Part shown: positions 49,097-61,609 of the stretch, in pieces
Position numbering within the stretch: the stretch's first letter is position 1
How the letters are laid out: each line of letters opens with the position of its first letter
Source: Nissolia schottii
Lineage: Eukaryota > Streptophyta > Magnoliopsida > Fabales > Fabaceae
Direction of reading: 5' to 3'
DNA: 64,000 nt
NCBI GenBank assembly: GCA_003254905.1
Contig: QANU01006283.1
Coordinates: 716,971-780,970, forward strand
Notes under the pieces: generated by a model
Told to the model about the DNA's origin: nothing
The model's input: the letters and a program-made list of their open reading frames with translations, nothing else
Databases searched by the model: none
Position numbers and translations under genes: made by a program

Positions 49097-49799
49097 AAAC
49101 TAATATTTTATTTGATTGTATGAATAGTCATAAATTTTTTTGTTGTATACAGAAACTATATCTAATTAAATGACAATGTAGAATCTTTTTAAATAAAAAA
49201 TATATACCAATTACACATTATTCAGAGTATCAAATTTTAAAACTACTCCACATTTCATTAAGAATGGAAAGGACCATATCACTTCACCTCGCCCTGTAAT
49301 TAATATATTCTCATATAATTATTCATATAATGACACAAAGCTCATCATCGTGTTTAAAATAAACACGAGTTGCAAATAAGGTGGGGCTGCTGATCTCTTG
49401 TATTTCGTATAATTCGTAGTGCATTATTGGTTCATTTCGTCGTCACATGGTTAGACTAGTCTACCAGTCTGCCAAAAAATAACATACAAATGCTCCATCA
49501 CATGATTTTACGAAACACAGTACCCACACAACATGAGTACTTCCTGAATTACTCCTCGTACATAGAGCATGATTGCTTAACGTTTCCTAGTTTTATCCAC
49601 TTGTCTCTTGTTGCATGGCTGCTTTGAAGCAGGAAATTAATTGGGCCCGTGCCAAGCAAGACAGTGTTTACGACCATATTTATAAAATACACATTACATT
49701 ATATTTTTTAAGTAAAAACAGGTAAATAAAACAATTTGATGCAACCTACACTTATAATCATGATGATATTTAATCTTTACTTCACATATTTTAAAGACA

Positions 49800-50370
49800 T
49801 AATGATGGTGATAACATGGGGAGTGCGTAGGTTGTGAAGGCTGATCAGTTTTTTATTGAATTTTTTTCTTCTTCTCAAAGTCATTACATGGTGACAACAT
49901 GGGAGTTCGTAGATTATGCATTAATAAAGTAGTATACCACCACTGCCACCAACTAGCCTACTAACTGCCATACACTAGAAACAGTTAACATTATTGACCA
50001 AAATAATTAAACACAGCCCATCGGTGCTTAAATAAACAAGTGAGTAATAATAAAACAACCTTTATATATAATGACTTGTGTAGTTTGCGGTTGGAGACGG
50101 GAAACTTATAAAACCTCAAACCCCACTACATAATATTTCACAAGAAGCACTTTTAATTAAGATTTCTAAAATAATTTTTTTTAAAATTTTGACTTATGTT
50201 ATTATGATTTTTAAAGTTTCGATATAATAACAATTTTATGTAATTTAATTTATTGTTCGTACTTTATGACTTATATTCATTTTATTATGATATTGCAAAT
50301 AAAATTTTAACCTATAATATACTTTACAATAAATTTATTATATTATATTAATGTATTATAAATATTTTTT
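49800..50370 (+). repeat. Segmental duplicate, copy 1
   Basis: This block reappears at 53.83-54.05 and 55.40-55.69 kb: ATTACATGGTGACAACATGG / ATCACATGGTGACAAAATGG, then CCAAAATAATTAAACACAG, then GTGAGT-ATA, then AATAAAACAA-CCTTATATA, then AAGCA-CACT-TTAATTAA. No gene is seen in it. The other copy lies in the 5' flank of CYP93A copy 2. Confidence 0.65.
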
Positions 50371-51057
50371 TAACCCTAAACTCTTTAGGGACGTTTGATT
50401 CATTGCCTCTAAGATTATCAAACAATCTAGATTACCTTTCAAAAAGATTACTACATGTTAAATCACTGCAAATTTTGCTATAAATTTTCGTTTTTGAAAA
50501 GATGAACAATATTTAGCTGCGAATGTTGTTGCAAATTATTTCGTAGGTAAAAAATCTGCAAATAATTTTGTACGGAGTTGGAGAAAAAAATGTCAAAATG
50601 TTTGGTCAACACCATTTTCGCAGCTAAATCCGCAAGGAATTGTATCTGCGAACTTACTTGCGGATTTTTGTTGCGATTTAGCTGCAACTTTCATTTCATG
50701 CAGATTTTGCTACAAATTTTCCTGTGAACTACTTTTTGTTGCGAAATAATTTTGTTGCAAATTTTCTTGCAAATTTATTTTGTTGCGGATTTTCTTGTGA
50801 ACTAAGGTGTTGCAAGTTTCCTTGAGAATTCTCTTTGCTGTGGATTTAGCTGCGAATTTGCTTTGCTGTGAATTTTCTTGCGAATACTTTGCTGTGGATT
50901 TAGCTACAAACTTTTTTTGTTGCAAATTTAGCTACGAGTTTGCTTTGCTACTAATTTTCTCACTTATAGTTTACTATGAATTTAGCTACAAATTTATTTG
51001 TTGTGAATTTAGTTACAAAGTTCATTGTTATAGATTTTGCTGCAAATTTTTCTTTAT

Positions 51058-51552
51058 TGCTACTACTGCTACTGTTACCACTACCACTATTGTTACCACT
51101 ATCTGGTGCTACTACTACCACTACCACTACTACTACTACTATTACCAATACCACTACCACTATCGCTACTATTACCATTACCACTACCACTACCACCACC
51201 ACTACTAGTACTACTACACTACTATCATTGCTGCTACTAGTGCTACTACTGCCACTACCGCTACTACCATCACCACTACCACTACCACTACTACTACCAC
51301 CACTGTCACCACTATTGCTATCACTATTGTTGCTGCTACTACTACTACTACCACCACTACCACTACTGCTACCACTAATACTACTACTATTACCACTATC
51401 ACTACTACTGCTACTGCTACTGCTACTACTACTACTACCTACTACTACCACTGCTATTGCTATTGTTGTTACTACTGCTACTGCTTCTACTACTATTACT
51501 GCTACTGCCGCCACCTCCTCCTCCTCCTCATCATCATCATCATCATCATTAT
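51058..51552. repeat. ~495 bp (TAC/CTA/ACC)n trinucleotide tract
   Basis: An almost unbroken period-3 run of TAC, CAC, TGC and TAT triplets turns into CTC/ATC at its end. All six frames appear open because a period-3 repeat excludes stops in most frames. This gives false poly-Ser, poly-Thr, poly-Leu and poly-Val proteins. It is a degenerate microsatellite. Confidence 0.95.
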
Positions 51553-52339
51553 TTTGTATTTATTAAGAGAGTAAAAAAATTATATTAGTTATATTATAAT
51601 TCAACTATTTGTCTCTTTTATTATTATTTTTTATTTCTATCTTGTTATTTATTCCCAAATTTTAGACCCATTCCTCAAAACTAATTAATTCAAAGTTTCT
51701 TTCTTTTCTTCCCCCATTTTTTTAACTCTCATTTTTGTAATGTACATTATAATTAGACCAAAAATAGTAGAAACTAAAAAAAGGTATAAAATTTTACACA
51801 AATTAGAGGATATATATATAGCTTATGAGATAAAAAGGAAGCAAAAATAGGGAATTAGATAAAAGGTAACATTACATTGAACTTGTGGTGGTGACAATGG
51901 AGATTATGCTGAGTTTAGGAGGGATTAATGTGTACGAATAAGGATGGTGTTGCAGTTTGAGAAACAAATACGAGTAGTTTATTGGAAAAGAATAACAATA
52001 AAAGGGGAAAAACATGTTTGGTTGCACTTAAGTTAGAGGGTGTTTTTCTTTATGAAATATATAAAACAAAATTGATGAAGTGGATGATGAACAAGAGAGA
52101 GATGGAGCGAGAGATTTAAGCTTTGGACCCTTGAATGTTAAAGATTTTTGTTCGTAACATACTATAAATTAATGATACTGCAAACTGCTTACCAACTAAT
52201 GGGTTTCATATTTAGTCATGTTCTTAAGAGACTTTTTGACACTTAATATATGTTATTTTGTGGCATAATTTTATGGTTAGATTGAACTTTCCTTTTACTA
52301 AATCTTCCACCATAAATGATAGCACAACTACCATAACAA

Positions 52340-52500
52340 CGTAAGTCCCACATCGAACAACAAAAGGAGGGGAGCCATCATTTTAGTTATAAAAGAAAGG
52401 GTGTCGTGAACTTAATAATAACAATGTAAGTCCCTCATCGAACAACACAAAGCGGGAAAACAAACATTTTAGTTATAAAAGAAAGGGCGTTGTGAGTCTA
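52340..52500 (+). promoter_or_regulatory. Two USE + TATA modules resembling plant snRNA promoters
   Basis: The sequence GTAAGTCCCACATCGAACAA at about 52340 is followed ~32 bases later by TTATAAAAG. A second module repeats ~84 bases on (GTAAGTCCCTCATCGAACAA, then TTATAAAAG). RTCCCACATCG plus a TATA box at that spacing is the Pol II snRNA promoter layout in plants. No recognisable U-RNA follows, so these may be LTR-derived or decoy sequences. Confidence 0.4.
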
Positions 52501-53829
52501 ATAACTCATTATTGAGCTTTGAAAGTAAAAAGGCCCACAAAGTCTGTTTGTGTTGCTCTTTTAATTTCTTAAAAGAATTAATAAAGTTTTGATCTAATGA
52601 TTCATTGCAATATGTTCATTGGTTCACATGTTTCTTTACTGGTTTGTTAATTGTTGAATATTAGCGAATTGAATAGTTGTGAAATTATTTGCGAAATTTT
52701 TGTTATCTTACTTGCAAAATTTGTTGCGGATTAAAAAAAGTTACGAATTTGACACGACATATACTTATAGAATTTGTTGTGAAATTTACATGTGTAATTT
52801 GATCCATAATTTACCTCCAAAATTTGCGGTGAATTCTACTTGCGAAATTTGCTACGGAATTTACCTGTAGAATTTGTTGCAAAATCTATCTACAAATTTT
52901 CTTGCGAAATGTTTCATGCAAAAAAATTTGTATCAAAATTTGCAGCAAAGTTCCTCCCAAACACCCACCTGGGCCACAAAAATTATCTACAAAAGTTTGT
53001 AGTTTCCTACGAAAAATCTGTAGGTAATTAACTGCGAATTTTGAAATTTGCAACTACCAGTTACCTACAACCTTATTGCCAGTGAATTCCAATCCGTAGA
53101 GAAAATTCACAGGAAACTTGATCACCTGTGAATTTTAAGGCAAAATTCGCAATAAAACTTGTAGGTAATGAGCAATATTTTTGTAGGCTCCCTCCATCTC
53201 TGACAACATTCAAGTGTGTTTCAAGTGTCATTGTTTAGGTTTTACATTGATGAAATTTGAATTAAATAAAAAATATATATTTAAAAAGACTCATAAATTC
53301 AGTATCTTAAAATTTTAAGTTAAGATTTAGCGTCTAACTGATTTCTTTGTCTCTTTAACGTTGACCGTGGAGAAGTGGTGGTCATAAAAGAGGGTTTCAA
53401 GGGAAATGAGACGTTAAAAAGTCACACGGGACTCTTAGACCACAATAAAGAGAACTATTGAAGCTGAGAGTGATTACACTCATACTGGCACTTTCGTCCA
53501 AGATATTTTAGCTTTTTGTTTTTTTTTTTAATTTATTTTTTGATGTCTAATTTGCTGTTAAATGTAATGATGTGGTTGATGTCTTAGCTAAATTTGCTTC
53601 TGGTTTTGGTTTTGATGTGTGAATTGTGCAACTTCTAAATTAAAGAAAAGCCAAAAATAAAAGAAACTAGTTCCCTATATTAATCCCAGAGAACATGAAC
53701 TGGAAAAAGAAGGGAAAACAAAAAGGAGGAGAAACAGAACATTAAACAATACCCAGGTTCAACTAAACGACAACCACTTCCTTGTTGTTAGTGTTCAGAT
53801 CCGAAGGCTATGCATGTCAACTAGTGCAC

Positions 53830-55690
53830 AGCAGACATCAGTTTTTTTATTGACCTGTTGTCATGAAGTTATCACATGGTGACAAAATGGGGAGTACGTT
53901 GGTTATGCATTATACAAGGTAGTATATCGCCGCCGCGACCCCCCCAGCCCCCCAAACCAAATGTCATGTGCTCTAGAAACAAACATTATTGCCCAAAATA
54001 ATTAAACACAGGCCATCAGGGTTTAAATAAACGCAAGTGAGTGATATAATAGATTTAAATATGTTTTTAATTTCTATAAAATTTAAAAGTTTGTGTTTGG
54101 TCCCCAAAATTTTTTTTGTTACGAATTAATTCTTGAAAAAAATTTGGTTAGTTTTAATCTCTGCCATTAGTAGAAGATATTATTTGTTGCCGTGTCCGTT
54201 AAATGTGCCACGCGACAAACCATCCACCCAAAACCTGACCCATGTTCATTTAAAAACAATAAAAAAAATATATAAAAAGAAAGAAATAATCCCTCTCAAA
54301 AATAGAAACCCTAAGCCCAAAATTCCCCATCTCAGAACCGCCCAGCCATGGCCACCACCACCACCCTCTACCACTAATCCTCTCGATCACCCATCAGCAA
54401 ACAACCATCAACAATACATGACCCAAATCCGCAACTATCACAGAACCACCTTCCACCAGCAAACGCCATCATCTCTCTCTCACACTCTCACACACCCATA
54501 GCCACCACCATCGAGTTCCCCCAATCACGGCCACCCCAAACACACCACGACAACCAACACAGGACCATCCTAACACCAAAAACACTCACACATGCACTTA
54601 ATCCAAACCCACCCTCAGCCAACCCAAAAATCGACCTCCATAAACCAAACCACCACAGCAAACAAACTCATATGGCCACCATCAAGACCCACTCTCAACA
54701 ACCCAAAACCCCTAACACACACCTGCAAATCCAAATCAAAACCCACCTGAAATTTGCATTAACTAACACCACCGAATCACACACCTTCATGCACACCAAC
54801 AACCACCCTCAGCAACCTTCACCACCACCAAACCACCACACACACATACCTGCATAGAAACCAAACAAAACCATACCACTCCACACTCAAAAACCATAAA
54901 AACAGAGAGAAAGGGGAGGATGATCTGAGAGAGAAGATTGAAACACAGAGAGAGAGTAGTGAAAGGGGAAAGAACCAAAATAAAAGCACTGATGACGACG
55001 AGAGAGAGAGACCCAGAAGATCGTACCGCCAACGACGATGAGAGAGAGAGAGAGAGTGCGCGAGAGACGAAGGCAGAATCTGTCAAGATAGAGTGAATTG
55101 GTTGAGAGTGGTGGGTCATTTTGGGGTTTAGGGTTTCTGAGAGGGATTCTTTCTTTCTTTTTTATTTTTTTTCATTTTTTTAAATGAACACGAGTCGGGT
55201 TTTAGGTGAATGAGTTTGTCATGTGTTTATTACGTGACGTGCCATCTGGCACATTTAACAAACATATCAGCAGATAACGTCTCCTAATAACGGTAAAGAC
55301 TAAAATCAACCAATTTTTTTTAGAGACTAATTCCTAAAAAACAAAATTCAGGGACCAAACACAAATTTTTAAATTTTACAGGACTAAAATTATATTTAAT
55401 CCCATGTAATAAAACAATCCTTATATAAAATGAGTTGGGTAATTTTCAAGCGGTTGGTGGGGGAAAATTTATAAGAGGTATCAAACCGCATGAAATAATA
55501 TTTTATAAGCAGCACTCTTAATTAAAATTTCTAAAATAAAAAATGTTGATACTTTGACTTATTATGCTATTATGACTTTTAAAGTTTCGATATATAAATT
55601 ATTTTATTGCGATTTTAATTTATTTTTCAACTTTGTAACGTATTCACTTTATTATGATATTGCAAGTAAAATTTTGACACACATATATAA
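53830..55690 (+). repeat. Segmental duplicate, copy 2, split by a Mutator-like element
   Basis: It matches 49800-50370 in two parts (53.83-54.05 and 55.40-55.69), with the 54052-55402 element inserted between GTGAGTGATATAAT and ATGTAATAAAACAATCC. The undisturbed copy reads GTGAGTAATAATAAAACAACC at the same place. Confidence 0.65.
54052..55402. mobile_element. Mutator-like element (MULE) with ~170 bp inverted termini
   Basis: The left end, ATTTAAATATG then AATTTAAAAGTTTGTGTTTGG, is mirrored at the right end (as reverse complement ATTAAATATAA then AATTTAAAAATTTGTGTTTGG). The similarity extends inward through GGTTAGTTTTAATCTCTGCC and GTTAAATGTGCCA. Flanks GATATAATA and CATGTAATA agree at 7 of 9 positions, and the empty site exists at 50.04 kb. 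The interior is a C/A-rich then G/A-rich segment without a transposase. It could be captured host DNA (Pack-MULE-like), but no source gene was recognised. Confidence 0.75.
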
Positions 55691-55699
55691 CTATCAATG

Positions 55700-56740
55700 G
55701 TATTAAAAACGAAAATTCACTTAAAAGTATTCGGAATCATGTAAAAACAAAGCGTAAATGCATAGATGCTACTTATTGTAAATAAAATAATTTTAAAATA
55801 ATGCATGAATTTATTTATATTGATATATAAATATTTAAGTAAATTTCAAGACCTAAAATCACACAAATTTTGTAACATAAAATGCTCACAAGTCACAAGT
55901 ATTATAAAAAAGGGTCATTTTTATAGTTATCATACTAATCAAAATATTAGATACCAACAAAAATGTTAACATGGTGGTAGAGACACACTACGACCCCATG
56001 AGGAGAATCATTATTTGATTCCTAAAAAAAATCAAATGGGAAGGCAAGTCTAACTACGCTCAAAAGGATAAGTTTTGTCTTGTAAAGGATGACGACATGA
56101 GTGGATGAGTAGAGGGTTGGAATAAGTCAAGCGGATGCAATTGTAAAAAAAACTCAATATATTAAGGTATTAAAGTTTATTTTAATTGTTCTCTTACTGA
56201 AAATTAAACTAATTCATTAGTCTGCAAAAATGTAAATAAATGTTCATATCATAATTCACTGAGAGTACAAATATAAAATTTTCACTTTTATGACCAAAAA
56301 CGAGTTTCTAATGCTTGTATCGCTTTAAAGTGTATCGCTTCTACTTTGCTATGCTTTTAAATAACATCTAAAGCTTTATTAGGTATCTAAAACATAAAAG
56401 CTATCACTTTTAAGCGAGTTTTTAACAACCTTAAAAATTTATTATATTATATTAACTTATTATAAATATATTTTAATTGTCATCCATTGACATTGTAAAG
56501 GTTTTTTACATTGTCATCCAATCGAAATTCTTGTACATATATAACTTTTAAAGTAATGAGTGAGATAATAAACCATTTTTATAATGTGATTTGATTTAAC
56601 TGAATAAAAGTGTAAAAACACTTTACATGGTGAATGCATAGCAGTTAAACTCTTATAAATATTTCACCACCCCTAAACTCTTTATTTCTCTCTTTTTTCC
56701 TTATTTTTTTTCCCGGAGTACCCTTGTCTTCACAAACCAA
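55700..56740. other. Intergenic, CYP93A copy 2 distal 5' flank
   Basis: AT-rich DNA without a recognisable gene. The segment at about 56443-56490 again matches the 50.33 kb region, so the duplication probably extends this far with an insertion at about 55.69-56.44 kb. Confidence 0.4.
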
Positions 56741-56896
56741 TTGTGCTGAATAAATTTATATGATAACTTCAGTGAATAGCTATATTTGCCTTTCCCTCTC
56801 TTCAAATACCACTCACCATAAGCCTTCTATATATTACGATCAAAATATGTAGCTTGTGAAGAAGAGATTCAAAATTCTAGTTGTATTCAATTAGAT

Positions 56897-59080
56897 ATGG
56901 CTGACTTACAAGGCTATATCCAACTCTTCCTCACATTTGCACTCTCCACCATCCTCATTCGATCCATACTAAGGAGAAAAAAACCAAACAAGCAGCCTCT
57001 CCATCTTCCACCGGGACCGCCATCCCTACCCATCATAGGACACCTCCACCTCCTTTCCCTAACGCCCCACCGCGACTTCTACAACATCTCAACCCGCTAT
57101 GGACCCATCATCCACGTCTACCTCGGTTCTGCCCATTGCGTCGTGGTATCCACCGCGGAAGCCGCTAAGGAGTTCCTCAGAACCCACGAAACCTCCTTCT
57201 CCAACCGGCCCGCAGATACGGTCGCCGTGGAGAGCCTAACCTACGGCTTCCAGGACTTCCTGTTTGCCCCTTACGGACCCTACTGGAAGTTCATGAAGAA
57301 TCTGTGCATGTCGGAACTCCTCGGTGGCCGCATGCTCAACCGGCTCTTCCACATCAGGCAGCAAGAGAGCAAAAGGTTAACTAGTTAGTCGGTTATGATT
57401 TTATAATTATCATATTTTGGACAACTATTAATATTCTATCCATTTAATATATTATTGATCGAATATATTTATATCTACATACATTATGTCAGCAATGTAT
57501 TTAAGAGTAAAAAATGACAATTAAAAGTGAATTCAGGGGATACTCACAAAGGTGTGGACCCACGGCATACCTCACTCCTTTTGTTTTTGTAAGTGTGGTT
57601 ATTCAAAGGTCATTCAAGATTCATAATATCACGACTCTTTCTGTTGTGATCTTCTGTTAAAACTGATTAGTTAGTTGTCCGTTCTGTTAGGCTCCTCAAA
57701 GTTTTGCTGAAGAAAGGGGTGGCTGGAGAGGCCGTGGACGTTGGGGGACAACTCATGACGCTTTCCAACAATATTATTTCGAGGATGACTATAAGCCAGA
57801 CGTCGAGTTGTTGTGAGGACGGGACGGCAGCGGACGAGGACGAGGTGAGGAAGCTGGTGTCGGACACGGCGGAGTTGACTGGAAAGTTCAATGTGTCAGA
57901 CTTCCTGGGATTCTTGAAGAGTCTTGATTTGCAAGGGTTGAACAAGAAGCTAAAGGAGATTCGGGTGAAGTCTGATGCCTTGATGGACAGAGTGATCGAG
58001 GAGCATCGAGACGAACGAAGGAATAGAAAGGAAATGGGTGGAGCGCATCAAGTTAAGGATATACTTGATGTTTTACTGGACATACATGAAGATGAGAGTT
58101 CTGAAATTAACTTGTCTGTCGAGAAAATCAAGGCTTTTATCTTGGTATGACGTCAATCTACTTTCACTATTTCAAAGTAAAAAGGAAAAATAAAACTAGT
58201 TATTACATATTGTTAGAGCACCATGGAAAATCAACCTTCCTTTCTTCAATTAATTGGCACGATCATGCGTCGACAAACATGTTACTTGCAGGAGAATATT
58301 TGTGGCTACTTTACTTCAGCATATATAGTGACTTTGAAAATATCACATCTAAAAAAAAATAAAAATAGAAAGTAAACCATATGATTCCAAGAACAGCTAG
58401 TCAATCTATATATTCTAACTAATGTCAATTTGCAGGACATACTTATAGCAGGAACCGACACGACTGCTGGAACCTTGGATTGGGCTATGGCGGAGTTAAT
58501 GAACAAACCACGTCTGATGGAGAAAGCAAGGCAAGAGATTGATGCTGTGATCGGAAAGAATAGGATAGTGAATGAATCAGATATTGTCAACCTTCCTTAT
58601 ATTCAAGCCATAGTAAAAGAAACATTAAGGTTTCACCCAACAGCCCCACTAATTTTAAGGGAGTCTTCTCAAAGGGCTACAGTATGTGGTTACGACATTC
58701 CATCTAAGACTCGATTGTTTATTAATTTATGGGCCATTGGTAGGGACTCCAATCACTGGGAGAGCCCACTTGAGTTTAGGCCGGAGAGGTTTATTGGTGA
58801 AGAGGGAAATAATGGTCTTAGTCAATTGGACATTAGGGGACAACATTTTGAGTTTTTTCCATTCGGTACTGGAAGAAGAATGTGTCCTGGAACTTCATTG
58901 GCGTTGCAAGTTGTGCATGCGAATCTAGCCGCTATGATTCAATGCTTTGAGTGGAAGCTTATTGATGGTGGCAAAGGAACCTTAATTGACATGGAAGAAA
59001 GGCCTGGGATTTCAGCTCCCAGGGCCTGCCCTATCATTTGTGCCCCTGTCCCAAGGCTTGATCCATTTCCTTCTATGTGA
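56897..59080 (+). CDS. CYP93A: Cytochrome P450, CYP93A-like (copy 2)
   Basis: Three exons: 56897-57375, 57691-58144 and 58436-59080, giving 525 residues. Intron positions and phases are identical to copy 1 (intron 1 is longer here, 315 against 91 bp). N-terminal anchor and L-P-P-G-P hinge are present. The I-helix is the regular A-G-T-D-T-T (residues 316-321), followed by E-T-L-R, P-E-R-F and the haem loop [10 protein letters not shown] with Cys461. All expected features of an active, ER-anchored plant A-type P450 are present. It is closest in style to CYP93A1 of soybean; the reaction is unknown. It is likely the functional sister of copy 1, from which it differs by a few small indels in the exon 2 acidic region and at I-helix residues. 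Confidence 0.93.
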
Positions 59081-59112
59081 TTTTTTTTAAAAAAAATAAA
59101 TAAGTTAAGGGT

Positions 59113-59113
<1 letters not shown>

Positions 59114-59150
<37 letters not shown>
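59114..59150. repeat. (AT)n microsatellite in the 3' flank of CYP93A copy 2
   Basis: About 18 TA units start some 34 bases after the stop codon. Such a tract could form a hairpin in the 3' UTR. It is a polymorphism-prone site. Confidence 0.9.
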
Positions 59151-59153
<3 letters not shown>

Positions 59154-59559
59154 TTCAGTTAAATGAGTGAATTTTAACTATTGAATCTTTTATAAATCGT
59201 TAAGATTAGAAATTATGAATATGTCATATAATTATTTAAAAAATCACATGTTTTTTTGTGTTCTGACCTTGATCATTTATGAAAGATTCAATAATTAAGA
59301 TTTACTTTTCTTGCTTTCATATATAATAAAACTTGTTGAATTTGCCTGTTTGCTTTGGTCATTGTTCTATGTAAATTGTATGGTATTCACTTAACTGGAT
59401 TAATGTTTATAGGCATAATTAACCTTGACTCAAATACATATTTAGACGAAGGATCCAAGGTACTTAAATTGTGTGCCTTGTGGGATTGTACGATCTCCGT
59501 ATGCTTTTAAAATAAGAGTCTATCTACCTGTCCACTTCAAATACGGTCACTAAAAGCAC

Positions 59560-59890
59560 ACACCCATTCTATTGCCATGAACAAATTTTTTTAACTGTTG
59601 TGTATAAACTTTTTAAACTATTATGCACAAATATTTTGAATTATTGTGTACAAATTTTTTTAACTAATGTGCACAAACATTTTGAACTATTTAAAACGTC
59701 TGTGCATCTTAATAAAAAATGGTTGTGCATAACAGTTTAAAATGTTTGTATAATATATTAAAAATGTTTGTGCATGTACTTATGAATGTTTATGCAAAAT
59801 AATTAAAAATATTTGTGCTCGATAGTTAAAATGTTTGTGCATGGTAATTTAAAATGTTTATGTATGGTAATTATGTGAGTGCACATGGGT
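59560..59890. repeat. Degenerate repeats of TTTGTGCAT/ATGTTTGTGCA
   Basis: At least eight ~30 bp units contain GTGCACAAA-TTT or its complement AAATGTTTGTGCAT, in both orientations (inverted about 59700). The interior words are also found in the 43.3 kb MITEs, so this may be another decayed member of that family. Confidence 0.55.
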
Positions 59891-59899
59891 CAGCCGTAT

Positions 59900-61600
59900 A
59901 AAATTATTGGTTGACAATATAATAACAAATTGTAAAATATACACCAATTATTTTTCTTAAAATAAATGTTGTTATCTGGCCACACAATGGATAGAACTAT
60001 CCAATAAAAAGATAAAATAGGTATACAAGACATAAATAATAGGTGGGGTTTGTAAGGAATTAAAATAATTAAAAAATGAAAATAAATAAATAAAACGCCA
60101 TTGTTATTTTTTCTCTTAGACATAATTTTTAGCTTCTCTTATTCTCTTTTTAACTCTTATATCTCTCCTTTAATAGAAACAACCATTAACATTTTTAATA
60201 TACAGGAACCAACACTTTTAAAGAAAACAAAAAATGAGAAGACATTTATTTCTTCTTTTTTTTCATTTATTTTCTCTCTTCTAAACAAAACAGAAACCAA
60301 CATTTTTATCAACAACCAACAATATTTTTCACACACAACAACCAACATTTTTAAAGACAAAATAGAAAATGAAAAAAAATGTCATTATTATTCTCTCTTT
60401 TAAAATACTACTTGCCTCTTTTATGCCTCTCTCTCTTCACTTATTTTTTTCTCTTCTACTAAAAAGCATAAACCAACATTTTTAACATACAACAATTAAC
60501 ATTTTTTAGAACATAGCAATCAACTTTATAAAAGTATTTAATTTTTTTTAAAAAAGACCATTTTTTAACCATACATTTTTAAAAATAAACTCTTAATGTA
60601 AAAATCAAATGTTTAAATAACAAAAAAACTTTTAACATTTTTAAAAAGTTGGTTTGCGTGTTGAAAACGTTAGTTGTTGTTGTGTGTTAAAAAAGTTAGT
60701 TTATTTTGCTGTAAGATGAAAGAAAAAATAAGTAGAAAGAGAGTGAGAGTAAAAATTACATAAATTAATATAAGAAAGAAAGAATGATAGTAACATTTTT
60801 GTCTTTTTATAAGGACTCAAAATGATTATATAAAGGAGGTGACCAATTAATAACATTAGTCTTTAAATCTTGGCTTGATATATATAACTCTAAGTTCTAA
60901 CTTTTCATTCATACCCACTCTTGATTTTCTACTAGGATTATGTCACTTGCGAAAAAAAACTGTTGTAAGTTTACCCTCCCCCCCCCCCCCATTAACTAAT
61001 AAAATTTTATGAAATGATCAAATTATGGTAGGTAATTATTCGCTATAATTTGGTAATTTCTTGTACTTAACTTTTGAATCGTGAGTGTATAAAATAAAAA
61101 GTATTCTCTTTAAAAAATCTAAAATTTATTTCTTTTGTTATAATTGTACATTTATAAGTTATCTAATCAATACTATCCCATTTTCTCAAAATATCAATTA
61201 TGTCAAAATCACTTCTTAGATCATACTGTCAAACATAAATCACTTTATTCAAAACCCTAAACCCAAATTCAATTTGATAAAGGATCAGTTTTACGAGTAC
61301 AAATCTAAGTTCACTCCTTAAGCATTATTTAGGTCGTCTATAAAATGTGAATTACAGGCGTGCAACAAGAAGGCAAAAAAATAGTTGAAGGAACACAAGA
61401 AATTGGGACCTCAACAAGTTGAACTCAAGTTTCAAGTGCTTCCACTCTTCCATCTCTTAACTCCAAATACTGGACTCCAACTCCAGCTGAGACTCAAGCA
61501 GCATCTCACTTGCACCTCCAGCTACACTTCTCAGGGATCAAAATCCACCTTCACCTCTACTGGGTTAAGCAGCTGCTTCTATGCTAACTAAAAGAAAACC
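59900..61600. other. Intergenic AT-rich DNA
   Basis: No gene is recognised. A run of Cs at about 60978-60990 is simple sequence. Words such as ACCAACATTTTT and GTTAGTTGTTG recur with drift between 60.2 and 60.7 kb. Confidence 0.4.
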
Positions 61601-61609
61601 TTGTATATA

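Larger units (their letters stand above)
50466..53210. other. Possible element with subterminal arrays of GCGAATTTTGC-type words around a trinucleotide tract
   Basis: The arms at about 50466-51055 and 52660-53200 are built of dozens of degenerate 20-25 bp units combining (T)GCGAATTT or GCAAATTT with TTGCTGTG-like spacers. Between them lie a 0.5 kb trinucleotide tract and single-copy DNA. The left edge reads CACTGCAAATTTTGC, and CCAGTG occurs at about 53077 on the other side, so a CACTG-ended CACTA relative is one explanation. I could not prove inverted termini or a target duplication. Confidence 0.35.

Noticed and set aside
50960..51566. Large Ser-, Thr-, Leu- or Val-rich open frames in several frames
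   Set aside because: They are created by the period-3 trinucleotide tract; all frames look open and no protein family fits.
52340..52620. U1/U2/U4/U5 snRNA gene downstream of the USE-TATA modules
   Set aside because: None of the conserved U-RNA starts or Sm sites could be recognised in the following 150 bases.
54133..54857. Pro/Thr/His-rich open frames inside the MULE
   Set aside because: Composition artefact of C/A-rich DNA; no start context, domain or codon structure.
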